Shown: positions 23,784 through 36,060 of the stretch, piece by piece | Layout of the letters: the number at the start of each line of letters is the position of its first letter | Numbering within the stretch: the stretch's first letter is position 1 | Assembly (NCBI GenBank): GCA_013407085.1 | Contig: JACCGJ010024147.1 | Coordinates: 1-64,000, forward strand | DNA: 64,000 nt | Source: Atriophallophorus winterbourni | Taxonomy: Eukaryota; Platyhelminthes; Trematoda; Plagiorchiida; Microphallidae | Reading direction: 5' to 3' | Translations under genes and position numbers: made by a program | Notes under the pieces: generated by a model | What the model saw: only the letters and a program-made list of their open reading frames with translations | The model's database searches: none | Told to the model about the DNA's origin: nothing

Positions 23784-24600
23784 ACTTTGGTCATCCATAA
23801 GCGCCTTGAGTGCTTGACCACGAATTACTATTTGTTTCTGTGTTTGATAATCGTGGTTCGTTGTACGAAGTATATGCAACAGTGGATAAATGGTAAACAA
23901 ATTTATACTTGAATGCCACGGCAATATTTTGATTTGTCTCCCCCGTATTCTATCGCTTCGATTCGCTTAATGCCGTTATTATTTTTATTCGTTCTTCGGA
24001 AGACAATTCCAGAAATATTCTGCTGGACTCTGCTAGGAAATAATAAAGAAAAAAATTAGAAACAATCCTTCGCAAAGTAGCTTATATGAAAAATGGATGG
24101 CTTAGTGTAGCGACCAAATCGTCACTGGGGAAAAGTTTCGGTAACGGAAACTAGTTGCCTGCTACAAGCCACGAGATTCTTATACCGGGAGTGACGAGCG
24201 TTTATGAATCAATCCCAAATCAGAACATTACGTCAATTTACCCTCTACTCACGGGTAAACGAATACAGGTTTCAATGCAAACCCAACGTGTCCAATAAAC
24301 GGGAGTCAAACAGCTCAGTTGAGAGCACAAAAATTACCGTTTTCCAATAACGGTAAACACGGGTTACGGACAAATCAAAATGTGCGGACGCCAAAATGCA
24401 GTTAAACAAAGGAACAATGTTCGGGAGAGAAAATTTTCACAGATTCAACATTTTTGTTTAAATGTTATTATAAGTTAAAGAACAAACAAAAAATATCACG
24501 GGAAAATTATGAAGCAAAAACTGGATAAGAAACATGGATGTAGGGTGGGAAACAAATTTCTCCAGTTCGTTTGATCTTGCTAAACCGAAAGATGAATTTT
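23784..24600. other. Intergenic, unassigned
   Basis: Nothing recognisable. Confidence 0.4.
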
Positions 24601-24619
24601 TAAGACATCAACGCGGATT

Positions 24620-24960
24620 CATACACCGCCCACCAAAATTCCTTCAAATCTAAGAAGCAAGTTGAGATACAAACACTGAACTGCGGGGCTCTCCTCTACC
24701 TGGATACACGACCCGTATACCTGCGCGACGCATGACAGCAACTGGATGATCAATTGTTTGGAGGTATCTCTGGAGTTGACAGACCCGAAAACCCGCCTCC
24801 CACCTAAAACATTGGCCTTCAGTGTATTCAACGTTCGTCTTCACATGCAACCGGCAGACTTAATGCCCGGTGGTATTTCTGGGGTCAGCAGATCCGAAAA
24901 CCCGCCTCCACCTTAAGCACCATCCCCCGGGCCCGACACCCCAGGTACGCCCTATTCACC
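24620..24960 (-). repeat. Possible BEL/Pao 3' LTR region
   Basis: This GC-richer block is downstream of the BEL/Pao integrase end on the minus strand. It contains an imperfect internal duplication: CCGAAAACCCGCCTCCCACC near 24785 and CCGAAAACCCGCCTCCACC near 24895. No matching second LTR was found to the right of gag, so the LTR assignment is only positional. Confidence 0.3.
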
Positions 24961-24974
24961 ACCATACCGCTACA

Positions 24975-27587
24975 CTACTCGGCACCCTCAAGCAAACATA
25001 GCTTCCTAACGTCACGCTCCAAGATTCCTGTGGATGAGCGCATGGTGACTCTTCGAACTAAACCATTTTCACTATCGTTACATTCGAGCGCCAATAGAAT
25101 GAAGCAAGTGACTTTATTTAGTGGCGAGTCACACACACCACGTCGCATCACCATCACTGGACACCTGTGGCTTTTTATAGGGAAATAGTTTGCTAGACAA
25201 TGACCCACCACGTCCTCCGGTTCTGCCACCGTCCCCTACAAGAAGCTTGTGCTAGCAAACCCACCGGAACGAGCTTGCATCCTCAAATAGCAACAACTTG
25301 CGCCATCTAAACAACTCTAATCTGCAAAATGATATTAAGCTATCCGGGGTTCGAAACACAGATGGCTCATCAGGTACACAACCGAACAGCTTGCACCAAT
25401 CATATAGATTGTCATGTTGACCATCTGTCGCCCCCATTTCGGCTGATTCAGTGTCATGTGAACCAGGCCTAGTATTCATTTTGGCTGATTTGGTGTCAGG
25501 TGAGCCAGGCTTTCTCTCCATCTGATCCGAATTAGTGTCAGGAAATTCAGTCAAAAAATCTAACTGAGCTAATTCAGTGTCAGGTAATTACGCTTCCTGA
25601 TCACAACCGAAAACACAAACGTCAACATCCTTTTATTTTGAATCAACATAAAACAATCTTGACGATTGAGGAGGCCAACAGGCCTTGCTATGGAATCATT
25701 TATGAAATATCTGCACACCTGACCAAATAAGGTTTTCACGACGTACGGCTGTTTCCGAGCACCCAATCGTTGTTCGATTGCCCAATGTGCTTCCGGGATG
25801 TCACATCCAATCAAGATAACTATGCGTTTACGGTTAATTTCCTCAAATACCACATCCTTGAGATAGGACAATCGACCTGCTAATTTTGAACGAGGCCGCA
25901 TGTTCGCAAAGGGCATGATTTTATCAACGACCAAGGCCTTGTCGATGTCAATTATCTTTAGTCCATTTAGCAATTCCAACTTGAACTCACTAGCAAGCAC
26001 GCGAGCAGACATTGTACTGTTCGTCGTCTTAATGCGAGTTTCTGAAGCTTGCATCTAAATACCAAGTTTTTCAGCGACTTTACGACAAACGACTGTCGTA
26101 TCAGAACCAGAATCAAGAAATGCGTATGCTTCTAAAAATCCGAACAGGTAAAACACCTATAGAGACAACTTGCTCACAGTTCATCATTCTCACTGTTTTG
26201 CTTTCAACGTGAGACTGGACTTTAGATTCCTAATGCAGCAATGTGTGGTGAGGAGTTTTACAGAAACGACCTGACATAAATTAGTGACACGACAAAAATT
26301 TCTGTCATGATAAGCCTTCAGGCATTTGAAACACAGGTGACACTGTATCACATTTTTCCAACGTTTCTCGCAGTCGGCAGTAATGAAGTCTTTGCAAGAT
26401 GCCACTCTATGAGTACCCCCAGAGGTTGGTCATCGCGGATTTTCAATCTTTCTTGTGTGGTTTGCACGGCACTGAGCAAAGTTTTGCTTTTTTATTCATG
26501 ACTGGTTTATTACCAGTTTTACTCGTGTAAGCGTTCTTAGCCTTGCGATTTTGCTCCACTTATTGGCCGAACCGGCTGTTAGCAACCTTTGCCCGTAGAC
26601 TGATAAAGCGCATCAAATCTGCGAAATTTGGCTTTTGGCCTTCGCAGGTACACTGCTCGACGTTCTCAGCCCACTGCTGCTATAGATACAGAGGAAGTGT
26701 GCGGACCAAGCATTCAAGCACCATCAATAAATTGAGGTCCGCAGTGTAGTTCATTTGCTCTAAAGCAATTTGGCAATTACTCTTTTTGATCACCAGGTGT
26801 GACAATCGTTGCGGACTGTGAGGTGCTGCTTCAAACCCACTGATCAGTCCATCCAGCATGGATCTTGCTATTTATGCGGTTGCCCGAAGAGGTTCTTCAG
26901 GATTGATCTCGCCCTCTCATAAGCACGTTCAGGTAGCAGCATGATGCACTCTTCAATAGCTTCCTTCGCTATACCTCGGCAATAATATAGCAAATATAGA
27001 AACCTCTGTCCGTCATCACGAGTTCTAGACTCCACATAGTTCTCGAACTGACGAAAACATTTCCAGTAGGTGCTAGCTGAACCGTCAAAAGACATCAATT
27101 CTATCTTCGGAAGGTCAGATGTTGGTAAACTACCGGGCGTTTCATTACGAAGAGAATCTTGTACCTCCAAACGAGGGTAGTCAGCTACTTCTTCCTTTTG
27201 ATGCCCACAATGCGCAAGATAACTTGCAACCTTTTGATTGGTATCAATAACTTGCAAGTGTGAATCTGCATCGTCGAATGCAGAAGCAGCAATATCAGCC
27301 ATTTTAACCTCCTGTGCCGCCTTAAGCAATTTCAGTTTGTGCTGCATTTCGAGAGCTTAACGTTCCTGCGACAGTTTTAGGAGTTCAAAGCGCATCTTAG
27401 CCTTACGAACAAGGATGTTTGATTTTATCGTTGAACCAATTAAGTTAACTCGAGAGCCCTGAACAGAACAATGAATGCGCTCACCTGCTGTGTCTTCCGT
27501 TCGATTATCGACCAATTGTTGGGATGATTTGACCTTTTCCATAAAACTACGGGAAACAGGCGCTTGAAATGACTGAGATTGCTGCAT
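24975..27587 (-). pseudogene. BEL/Pao LTR retrotransposon, internally deleted
   Basis: On the minus strand the order is as follows. A gag-like region (27587-26868, one in-frame TAA near 27357) contains IELMSFDGSASTYWKCFRQF, a typical BEL gag motif. Next comes a Cys-rich knuckle-like piece (about 26330-26260). A retropepsin-type protease follows, with AFLDSGSDTTVVC (about 26140-26060), then the post-protease domain (26054-25569, containing IVILIGCDIPEAHW). After a Ser/Thr/Asp-rich piece with near-repeats of GSPDTKSAKM (25554-25252), the sequence ends with an integrase C-terminus reading VRRVTMRSSTGILERDVRKL (about 25060-24990). Reverse transcriptase, RNase H and the integrase core are missing. 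Several stops and frameshifts make it dead. Confidence 0.85.
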
Positions 27588-28650
27588 ATTAATTAATTAA
27601 ATTTTACAATTTGTTTCAAAATTTAAAGAAATCGATAGATAAAATACAGTTTTGATAGTTTTAAATTGTACGGTTTATTTATGAATAATGATTATCATGT
27701 TAGTTCAAATGGGTATATGCGAATTGGGAATTTAGTTAATCGAATCCAGAACACGAAGGTAGTAATATAATTTCAAGCATTGTAATAGAGCAATTTCTGA
27801 TATATTAACATTTCTGTGAAGTAAAGTTTCAAGAGAAAGTCAAATAGTTCTTCAAAAATAGGGCAATAAATTGAAAGCCTTCAATACCGTATAAGTATGC
27901 ATGATGAAAGTTTGTAATATTATTAAATAGCTCGGCTGATTTTTTGATATTAAAATGATTTAAGTTACTTTTTTAATCAGTCAATGATGTGCTCAGTCAC
28001 ATTTCATCAAGGAGTAAATTTTGTAAACGACATTATTTAGAAATCAGAAAATCTCTTCATACATGGATGTGAATTTTGGGTAAAAATATTTTATTTTTAT
28101 GGCGAAGATTATTTATTACAGATTTCTTGAAATCCAATTGTATATTAATGTAACAAATCAGTAGAGTTTTCGTAATTTACGAAATCATAATAGTTCCAAA
28201 CATAAGATTTCACATCGTTCGCTAGATGTTTACTTAACCGAACTCGTGTTAATGGATCGCGTGAAACATCTTTGGATGCCTTCTTAAGGATAATATTCAG
28301 TCCGACATTTGTTGCTACATATAATATTGCAGTAACCTAATAAAGGCCTTGTATGTAACTTGCATGGAGATAAATGGATCCATGAAGTAGAATTTCATGC
28401 TTTTTCAAATTTCATACAGCAAATGTTTTCATGAAATAAAAGTGAATAAGAATATCGTTAACCTAAATCGCGTACACACGGTGTTGGATAAAGTGATGTA
28501 TTATTCAAAATAATTGAATCATTTGGAATAATACGTTTAAAATTTATGAAAGCAGATTTCATTGGTGGAAAACTCAAAAACGTTTTAAGTACTCCTTTGA
28601 AGGAGAGCATACAAATCTTGGTTAAATATTGAAATATATTCACCAATCTG
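27588..28650. other. AT-rich sequence between BEL/Pao and Gypsy relics
   Basis: About 1 kb of very AT-rich DNA with no gene signal. It might contain a decayed LTR, but no partner repeat was seen. Confidence 0.4.
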
Positions 28651-28659
28651 GTTAGATGT

Positions 28660-29720
28660 GAAGGACTTCGGATATCGAAACATCACTGAAACTGGCTCGA
28701 AATCTATCCACACGAGATTTGTTCCGTATGCGATTCACTCTCCTGCAGATAACGAAAACCCGGCTGGAGAATTCTTCAAGAGTATTGGATCACACAGCGT
28801 ACCCTACTCCCATGCTATTTACCACACCATCTCATCGCCCACAATTTGTTAGATTTTTTATTCCGATGGATTTATTTTCCCTTTTCAATCTTTCCAACCA
28901 ACCTTTCCGTAAAAACGTGAATTTATGTATATATAATTTATTAATCAATTTTTGATAACAACTTCATTAAAATTCGCACCAATTTTTCCACAATCGCCTT
29001 CTATTTCTGTTCTTCATTTTTTCTAGCATTTCTGCCATTCAAAAATCTTGACATAATTTAAATTAAATTTCATTGTTATTAGACATTAGGAATTTTTCAT
29101 TACCTACTGTATATTCATTCCATTATTGAACGAAAAATGTTTAAAAATCCCGCTAACTTCGGTCACTTGCACTGTTATATTTTCTTGTGCTGTTCAAATT
29201 TCGATAAACTGATCATGTATTGCATGCCTTGGATGTCCAAGAATATATATTATTGTTATTACGAGCTTTTATATTCAAAGCCATCAGATCTCATTTTGCA
29301 AATTCTTGGAACAAAACCGGTTTCGTCGGTTTTGCAGTAGATAGCAACTTCATACAAAATTTTGCTTAGCCAGAGAGCCTAATTTTAATGTTGTATAACG
29401 TGTCTCACAAAAGATGGGTAATAACCTCTGGATGAAATTTATTATTATAAAATGTATTGAAAATAGAAGATATTACTCATGAACCGTTAAAGTCTCTGGT
29501 ATTACTGTGCGTTAATCACCAGATGGATTGTGTTTGACCATATAGTGTGATGATTATAATACAGACAATCAATAATTGTTTATTCATGTAAATTTCATAA
29601 TACGCCAATAATTGTTAATCGCGCAATATTAGAATATTCTTCGTAATCAGTTGCCTATTCTGATTGCTAAATTTGGGTTTAGTACAGATTGGACATTATT
29701 AGATTATTTAATTATTCATG
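28660..29720 (+). repeat. Gypsy relic A: LTR-like block X plus block Y, no pol between
   Basis: Block X (about 28660-29275) matches 31722-32310 immediately upstream of the Gypsy gag: CTGGCTCGAAATCTATCC, CTCCTGCAGATAACGAAAA, CCTTGGATGTCCAAGAATA. Block Y (about 29550-29720) matches 35895-36060 just after the Gypsy integrase (TGTTAATCGCGCA, TTCGTAATC). Here X and Y are only about 275 bp apart. Copy A is therefore a related element with its internal genes deleted. Confidence 0.65.
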
Positions 29721-29829
29721 ACAAATTCAGGTTTAAAACCTCTCGACATAAATGCAAATGCGTGAGAAATTGAAGACTATTTTGAAAGATTCGAAATTTG
29801 GTGGCTGAAAATGATTAAAGTTTGTTTAT

Positions 29830-31600
29830 TTTCTAAATGCAGTCGGAAAATCTGCATATTCTCTCTAGGTTATTTGAAAAGTTAATTAAGAAATCTTTGT
29901 TGGACTACCTTGGCCCAGATGCGTTCTCCCCAGTCCAAAATGGTTTTCTAAACCAAAAATCTTGTGCAACCTGCCAGTTGGAATATTTAGATCACATAAC
30001 CAGTTCACTAGACCAAGGATTATCAGTGATTATTGTATTCCTAGACATAAGCAAGGCTTTCGATCGGGTTCCACATACGCTACTCCTTTTAAAGTTATCA
30101 TATTTAGGTATTCATGGGCCTTTATTAAGCTGGTTTCATTCTTTTCTGTCTGATCGCACCTTTTCAGTTAGCGTTAACGGTGTTACTTCACCTAATCAGC
30201 CGATTCCAAGTGGCGTAATTCAAGGCAGCGTTCTAGGACCCCTTCTTTTTCTCATCTTTGTTAATGATCTGCAAAGTGTTGTGAACCACTCTAAACTCTT
30301 TATCTTCGCTGATGACATAAAAGTCGTCCTATCATTTCCACCTAATGAAATGTCACAAACTCTGATATCCCTTTACACTTATCTTGCATCTCTATCAAGC
30401 TGGGGCGCACAATGGGGATTAGAATTTTCGGCTCCTAAGACACACTATATGGGATTACGCTGCTCAATCCCCTGTGACACACTTACATTAAATGGCTCAA
30501 CCATAACTCCTTCTGCAGAAGTTAGGGATCTCGGATTTAGGTATTCCTCTTCTCTGAACTTTAATGAACAAGCAACACATCTCCTCACGAGAGCGCGACA
30601 AAACTTTGGTTAAATTAACCATAAATTCCTCTTACGTGAAAGTAAAATTGCACTATATAAAATGAAGGTCGTGCCAATTCTTGATTATTGTAATATCATA
30701 TATTCCCACATGGGAGGCGTGATTCTTTTCTCTTAGAGATACTTCAACGTACTTTCACCAAAATAACTTTGGGATATTCTAACCCTTTGCCTTATCATGG
30801 AAGGTGTAATTTGCTGCTACGCAGAATTCGTCTGAATCTGCTTGTTTTCTTTCGAATCATTACTCAGCAGCGAGTTAAGCTTCAGAGTGGCATGCGCTTT
30901 CGCGATTATATTCAATATGATCTTCGCAATCAAACAATGCTTTTGAATATCCCTATGTCCCGCGCTAAAGTTAGACGTAACTTTTTCTTAATTAGATATG
31001 CACAACTTTGGAATTCTCTTCTTCCACATTTCCGTATGTGCACATTTACAGGTAAATTTAAAACGCTTGTAGAATCTCTCACCGTTCACTCACTATCCCA
31101 AATCCTTAAGATAAACTCTTCTCTAGATATTTTATACTTTCATGGGATCCCAGGTTTCTAATTCCACATCTTTCTCCACATTTTAGTATATCATGATGTC
31201 TTATGGTATTCTCCAGATAACTGGCCATTCAAGTGTCAGGTTACCGGACCATAGATATGGTGCTACACATGTTCATCGTAACCGTGCGTTTTATAATCAT
31301 TTTTACCATATGACAATATCCTTAACCGTTATCTGCTTATATATCTGCATATATTAATATATCATGAGGTCAGATAGTATTCGCTGGATAACTGGCCATT
31401 CAAGTGTCAGGTTAACGGACCTTAGAAATGCTTTTACACTAATTAATCTCAACATTGGCTTCGATAACATTTTCTATACACCATTATGTATATAACTGTC
31501 TTTTATTTCTCATGAGGCCTAGAAATGTCTCATTTTTTATCTTAACGTGCAAAATATTAAAAATCTACCAAAAAATAAAAAAAACGTAAAAAAAACTAAA
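29830..31600 (+). pseudogene. LINE B (CR1-like), 5'-truncated reverse transcriptase
   Basis: The open frame 29837-30613 encodes RT from the fingers onward: FEKLIKKSLLDYL, NGFLNQKSCAT, VIIVFLDISKAFDRVPH (motif A), GVIQGSVLGPLLFLIFVNDL (motif B) and LFIFADDIKVVL (catalytic FADD). A stop at 30611 and a frameshift near 30740 separate the C-terminal part (30769-31161, ending in a stop), which has the usual WNSLLPHF block. The 3' UTR contains a 70 bp direct duplication (about 31187-31260 and 31359-31430) and finishes in an A-rich stretch (31555-31602). The start cuts directly into RT, so this is a 5'-truncated insertion. Confidence 0.85.
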
Positions 31601-31721
31601 AAAGCATTATGTTCTTTAATGTACATTCTCATTTCTTAAATGATGTACTATTTTATTTTGATGACCTCTCACAGTGCTGTTGAAGAAAAAATCTTTCAAT
31701 ATAATCCAGTGTCTTCGAATA

Positions 31722-32310
31722 ACGAACCATCACTGTAATTGGCTCGAAATCTATCCGCCCGAGATTTGTTCCATATGCGATTCATTCTCCTGCAGATAAC
31801 GAAAATCCGGCTGGTTAACTAATTTTGGTTCGATTCGTCGATAATTTTTCAAAAGTATTAGAGCACAGCACCCTACTGTCTACTTCCTGCTATTAGCCAC
31901 ACCCTCTCTCATCTCCCACAATTTCTTTGGTTTTCTTATTCCGATGGATTTATGTTCCCTTTTCAATCTTCTTAACCAACCCTTCCGTAAAACATGAATT
32001 TATGCATATACAATTTATTTATCAATTTTTTATGACAACTTCATTACAATTCGCACCACTTTTTCCATAATTACCTTCCATTTCTGTTCTCCATTTGTTT
32101 CTTGCATCCTTTCCAATCGTAAATCTTGACATAATTTAAATGAGATTTTATTTCTATTAGACATTGAAAATTTTTCTTACCTACTGTATATTCATTTCCC
32201 TTATTGAACGGAAAAATGTACTATTTTTTGTTGTTTAAATTTTCATAAATTGATCATGTATTGCATGCCTTGGATGTCCAAGAATATATATATATATTGT
32301 TATTATTATA
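31722..32310 (+). repeat. Gypsy relic B, 5' LTR-like block X
   Basis: It lies directly upstream of the gag reading frame and is repeated at 28660-29275 with roughly 80-90% similarity by eye. No clean TG...CA ends or primer-binding site could be fixed. The LTR assignment follows from position and repetition. Confidence 0.5.
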
Positions 32311-32383
32311 TACGTTAATCAAAAATTTAGCATATACGGATTTTCCTATTTCTCTCTCATACGAAACGCTGAGGGTGTAATTA

Positions 32384-35300
32384 ATGCAACATGTTAAACC
32401 AATACATTTCGAAGCAACTGAACGGGCAAAATTTCATTCAATGTTGCGTCATCTTAATCAAAATATTCGCGATTTTATTCTTCAATCGTCAATTCAGGCT
32501 GCAAAACGCGACTTTGGTGATTTCTTAGAGGATCGCCTCAGTGCTGGAATAATTGACAGTGTTTTACAGAATGAGCTCTTGAAATTACCTAAACCCAATC
32601 TCAAAGATGTTCGAGCTCACTGTGAACAGTATCAAGATGCACGTGTGGCAACGTAAGGTCTGTTGCCAGCAGAATGTTCTCACATGTTTAATACACATAA
32701 ACGTCAATGAGCGAAGAATGCTATAGCAGGGCAACAGTTCAAATATCAAACGAATTATCATCGCTTTGCTGATAGCAATTCCGATTCGATCAAAATTTGG
32801 AAGTCTGCGTCTTGCCGCAGACTGTACTCACGCTATACTTGCCGATTCCGCCAAGCCAGATGTCACAAGTGCGGAAAAACCAGGACATATACAATCCGTT
32901 TGCCGAACTCCTATACATATTGGACTGATTCAAGAAATGCACAGGATAGCGACGTTGATGACGAATTTAAATCATTTTCTCTAGCAGTGAAAACTTGCAA
33001 TTCTGGCCATATTCGTAAACATATTTCTTGTGTATCTAGTGGCGCATCGTTAGATTTTATTCTAGATACTGGTAACGTTGATTCGTTCATTACCCAGAAA
33101 AATCTAAAACGGTTAGCTCCTGATGTGAAAGTTCAACCTTCTAGCCTTGTAATTTAAAGCATTACTGGACATTCTATTCCTGTTGTTGGATCGTATATGA
33201 TTTCCATTCGAGATGAAAATAATTCTGCTGCCTGTAAATTTATTGTTATAAAAAAATGGCCTATCTATTCTTGGTCTGAAAGCAATGCAGGCTCTAAAAA
33301 TTGGTTTGTTTCTTTTGACAACGTCTGAAGATACTTCAGAGTTGAAGAATCTCATAAAAAATGTTCGCAAGCAACAAATGGAATGCGAATACCTTCAATT
33401 TCTCTTGAAGTAGAAGGAAACGCGGTGTTTCCTAAACGCTGCCTCATTCCATATGGACTCCAAAAACCTGTCTAAAAAGCTGTGAAAGATCTATGTTCTA
33501 AAGGTATTATTGGAAAGGTTGAGTCCTCTGCTTGGGGCACACATATTGTCACACCGTTGAATTCTAATGAGAAGACCCAAAGGATTTGCGGCGATTATCG
33601 TCTTACACTAAATACTAGATTGTTGAAGCAAACATCCGCGACAGTTGAACCCGGAGATATTTTGAATAAATTGACGGGATCCAAATTCTTCTCGAAGATT
33701 GATCGAAAAATGCTTACCTACAAATACCGCTGACCGATCATTCTTCAATAATGACTATAATTAATACACCGCTTGGTTTATTTCGTTACAAATTCTTACC
33801 TTTTGGTTTGTGCAATTCTCCTGCTACGTTTCAACGAATCATGAATGATATTCTTTGCGATATGGTTGGAGTTGAAGTATATCAGGATAATGTCATCGTT
33901 CATGCACCAACACGATCTTTTAATGATGAACGTTTATTGGAACTGTTTCATAGATTCACCTCTAAAAATGTTTCGGTTAATCCGAAACGTGTTTGTTTTC
34001 TGTTTCGAATTTTGAATGCCTGAGATACATTGTTGATGGTAATGATTATAAACCAGATCCTAATCGTTTACTCCCACTCACAAATGCTAATTCTCCAAAG
34101 AATATGACACAATTGAAATCACTTATTCGTGCGTTAAAATACTATTCGAGTTTCATTCCAAATTTCAGTGAAAAAGCTTCACCATTATGTTTACTTCAAT
34201 CAAAAGAAACTTTTGTGTGGACTGATGAACATGAAAATTGTTTTCGCAACATATGATCCTTTCTAAAGTCAGCTGCAGTTCTTCGTTCATTTAGTCCCAA
34301 AATTCATTCCTTTATAATTAATGATGCATCCTTTGACGGTATTGGTGCTGTTCTCGAGCAAAACGGACATCCAGAAATATGCTTTTCACACAGGCTAACT
34401 AATGCTGAAAAGGGTTATGCTGGAACACACCATGAAGGGTTAGCTGTCAATTGGGCCATTCAACGTTTACACAAATTTCTGTTTGGTCATCGATTCACCA
34501 TTGGTACTGACCATGAAGCCTCAAAATACTGGTAAATTTATTTCGAAACGTACTGCTGCAATGGTTCAAAGATGGAGTATAGCATTTAGTGCTTATGATT
34601 ATGCAATTGAACATCGAAGTGCTAAACACATTCAGCATGTAGATTAGTCGTCACGCCAATCACTACCACTTTCGAAACTTAATGATAATTTTGACTCACT
34701 TTTGGTGCAAAAACCTCCTGTCAGTGCTCATCTTTTAATCTGTAATCGAAACATTTCTTCTATGCATTTTTTACTGCTTTGAGGAAGGGATGGAATTCAC
34801 AAATTCGAATAAAATTTTCATCATATTTTACCAGACGTGATGAACTCTCATTGACTCCTGATGGTTTATTATGCTTAAACGACATAATTAATATTCCTCC
34901 CACATTGTGTAAAGTTGTACTGAATGATTTGCACTTTGGACATCTTGGAATAGAAAAATGAAGTCTCTAGCCAGAAGTTTATGCTGGTGGCCTGAAACAA
35001 ATGCGAACATACGTAAAACTGCTATTTCTTGTGATTGTTGCCATCATAAAGTTTTCCGACAATCATCCAAATGGCCATTGGCATGGAAAGCTAGACAGCG
35101 CATTCATGTTGATTATTGTGGTCTATTAATAAACAAGTACTATGCATTGGCTGTGATTGATTCTTGTTCAAAATGGCCTAAAGTTTTTTATTGAGACAGA
35201 AATCAAATTCTAGTCTTATTATACTCGCTCTGCAGAAAGTATTCAGTCGCAAAGGAGAACCTATTACTGTTATTAGTGATAAAGGCTGTCATTTTTCTGC

Positions 35301-35820
35301 TGCATGTTTTACACAATGGTTACATTCCCTTGGTTGTCGACACTTATTCACCGCACCTCGTCATCCACAATCAAATGGATTAGATGAAAATTATGTTAGT
35401 ACCTTAAAGCGAGCAATTACGTCTTGTGTACCTACACATTTGACGAAATTGATCGATTTGTTGACAATTTCTTATTGCAAAATCTGAATTGTACTTATGC
35501 AACTACCGGACAAACTCCAGCTGTTATGCAAATCAAGATCTTTGAGATCCAATCTCCTGGGTCTAGGATCAGCCAAAGTTTCTTTTTATAGTGGTAATGA
35601 ATTTCGAGCGAGTTCTGGTATCGTGCTTGGCAATATCGGTGAATGCATGGTAAAAATAATGGACCTTGATGAGTGCTCAATGCATCGCCGTCATGTGGAT
35701 CAAATTACTTACAGAGATACAGGTCAGTTATATTCCGATTATGATTGCATTGACCATCGTAACACCAGTATCCTAGATACCTCTGAAGATACTGAACCAG
35801 AAAGACTGTTGAGAAGATGA
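32384..35820 (+). pseudogene. Ty3/Gypsy retrotransposon gag-pol relic
   Basis: Co-linear, frame-broken coding relic. Gag: 32384-32656. A zinc knuckle near 32865-32915 (CHKCGK, then GHIQSVC) is split by a frameshift. Protease: LDFILDTGNVDSFIT near 33050. Reverse transcriptase: RICGDYRL, SKID, FRYKFLPFGLCNSPATFQRI at 33570-33840, with a YQDN box near 33880 where YxDD is expected. RNase H: FIINDASFDGIGAVL at about 34310. Integrase: a His/Cys zinc-binding region around 34930-35040, HVDYCGLL with VIDSCSKWPKV, then VISDKGCHF and APRHPQSNGLDENY at 35270-35390. At least eight stops or frameshifts, plus the lost catalytic Asp in RT, show it is dead. Confidence 0.9.
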
Positions 35821-35879
35821 GAACGTTTGATGAACAAGCCGCTTCGGTATTTTAAAAACCCAGGATCATTCACAAAATG

Positions 35880-36060
35880 CGGCAGATGTGATAATTGTAC
35901 TACAGACCATCAATTACTGTTTATTCATGTAAATGTTATTATAAGCCATTAATTGTTAATCGCGCAGTATTCGAATATACTTCGTAATCGGTTGCTTATT
36001 CTGATCTACTTTTGGTTTTAGTAAGTTTGGACTTATTCGATTATTCAAATACTACTTATA
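35880..36060 (+). repeat. Gypsy relic B, block Y
   Basis: It matches 29550-29720 and follows pol after about 60 bp. It could be the start of a 3' LTR or a 3' non-coding internal region. Confidence 0.5.
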
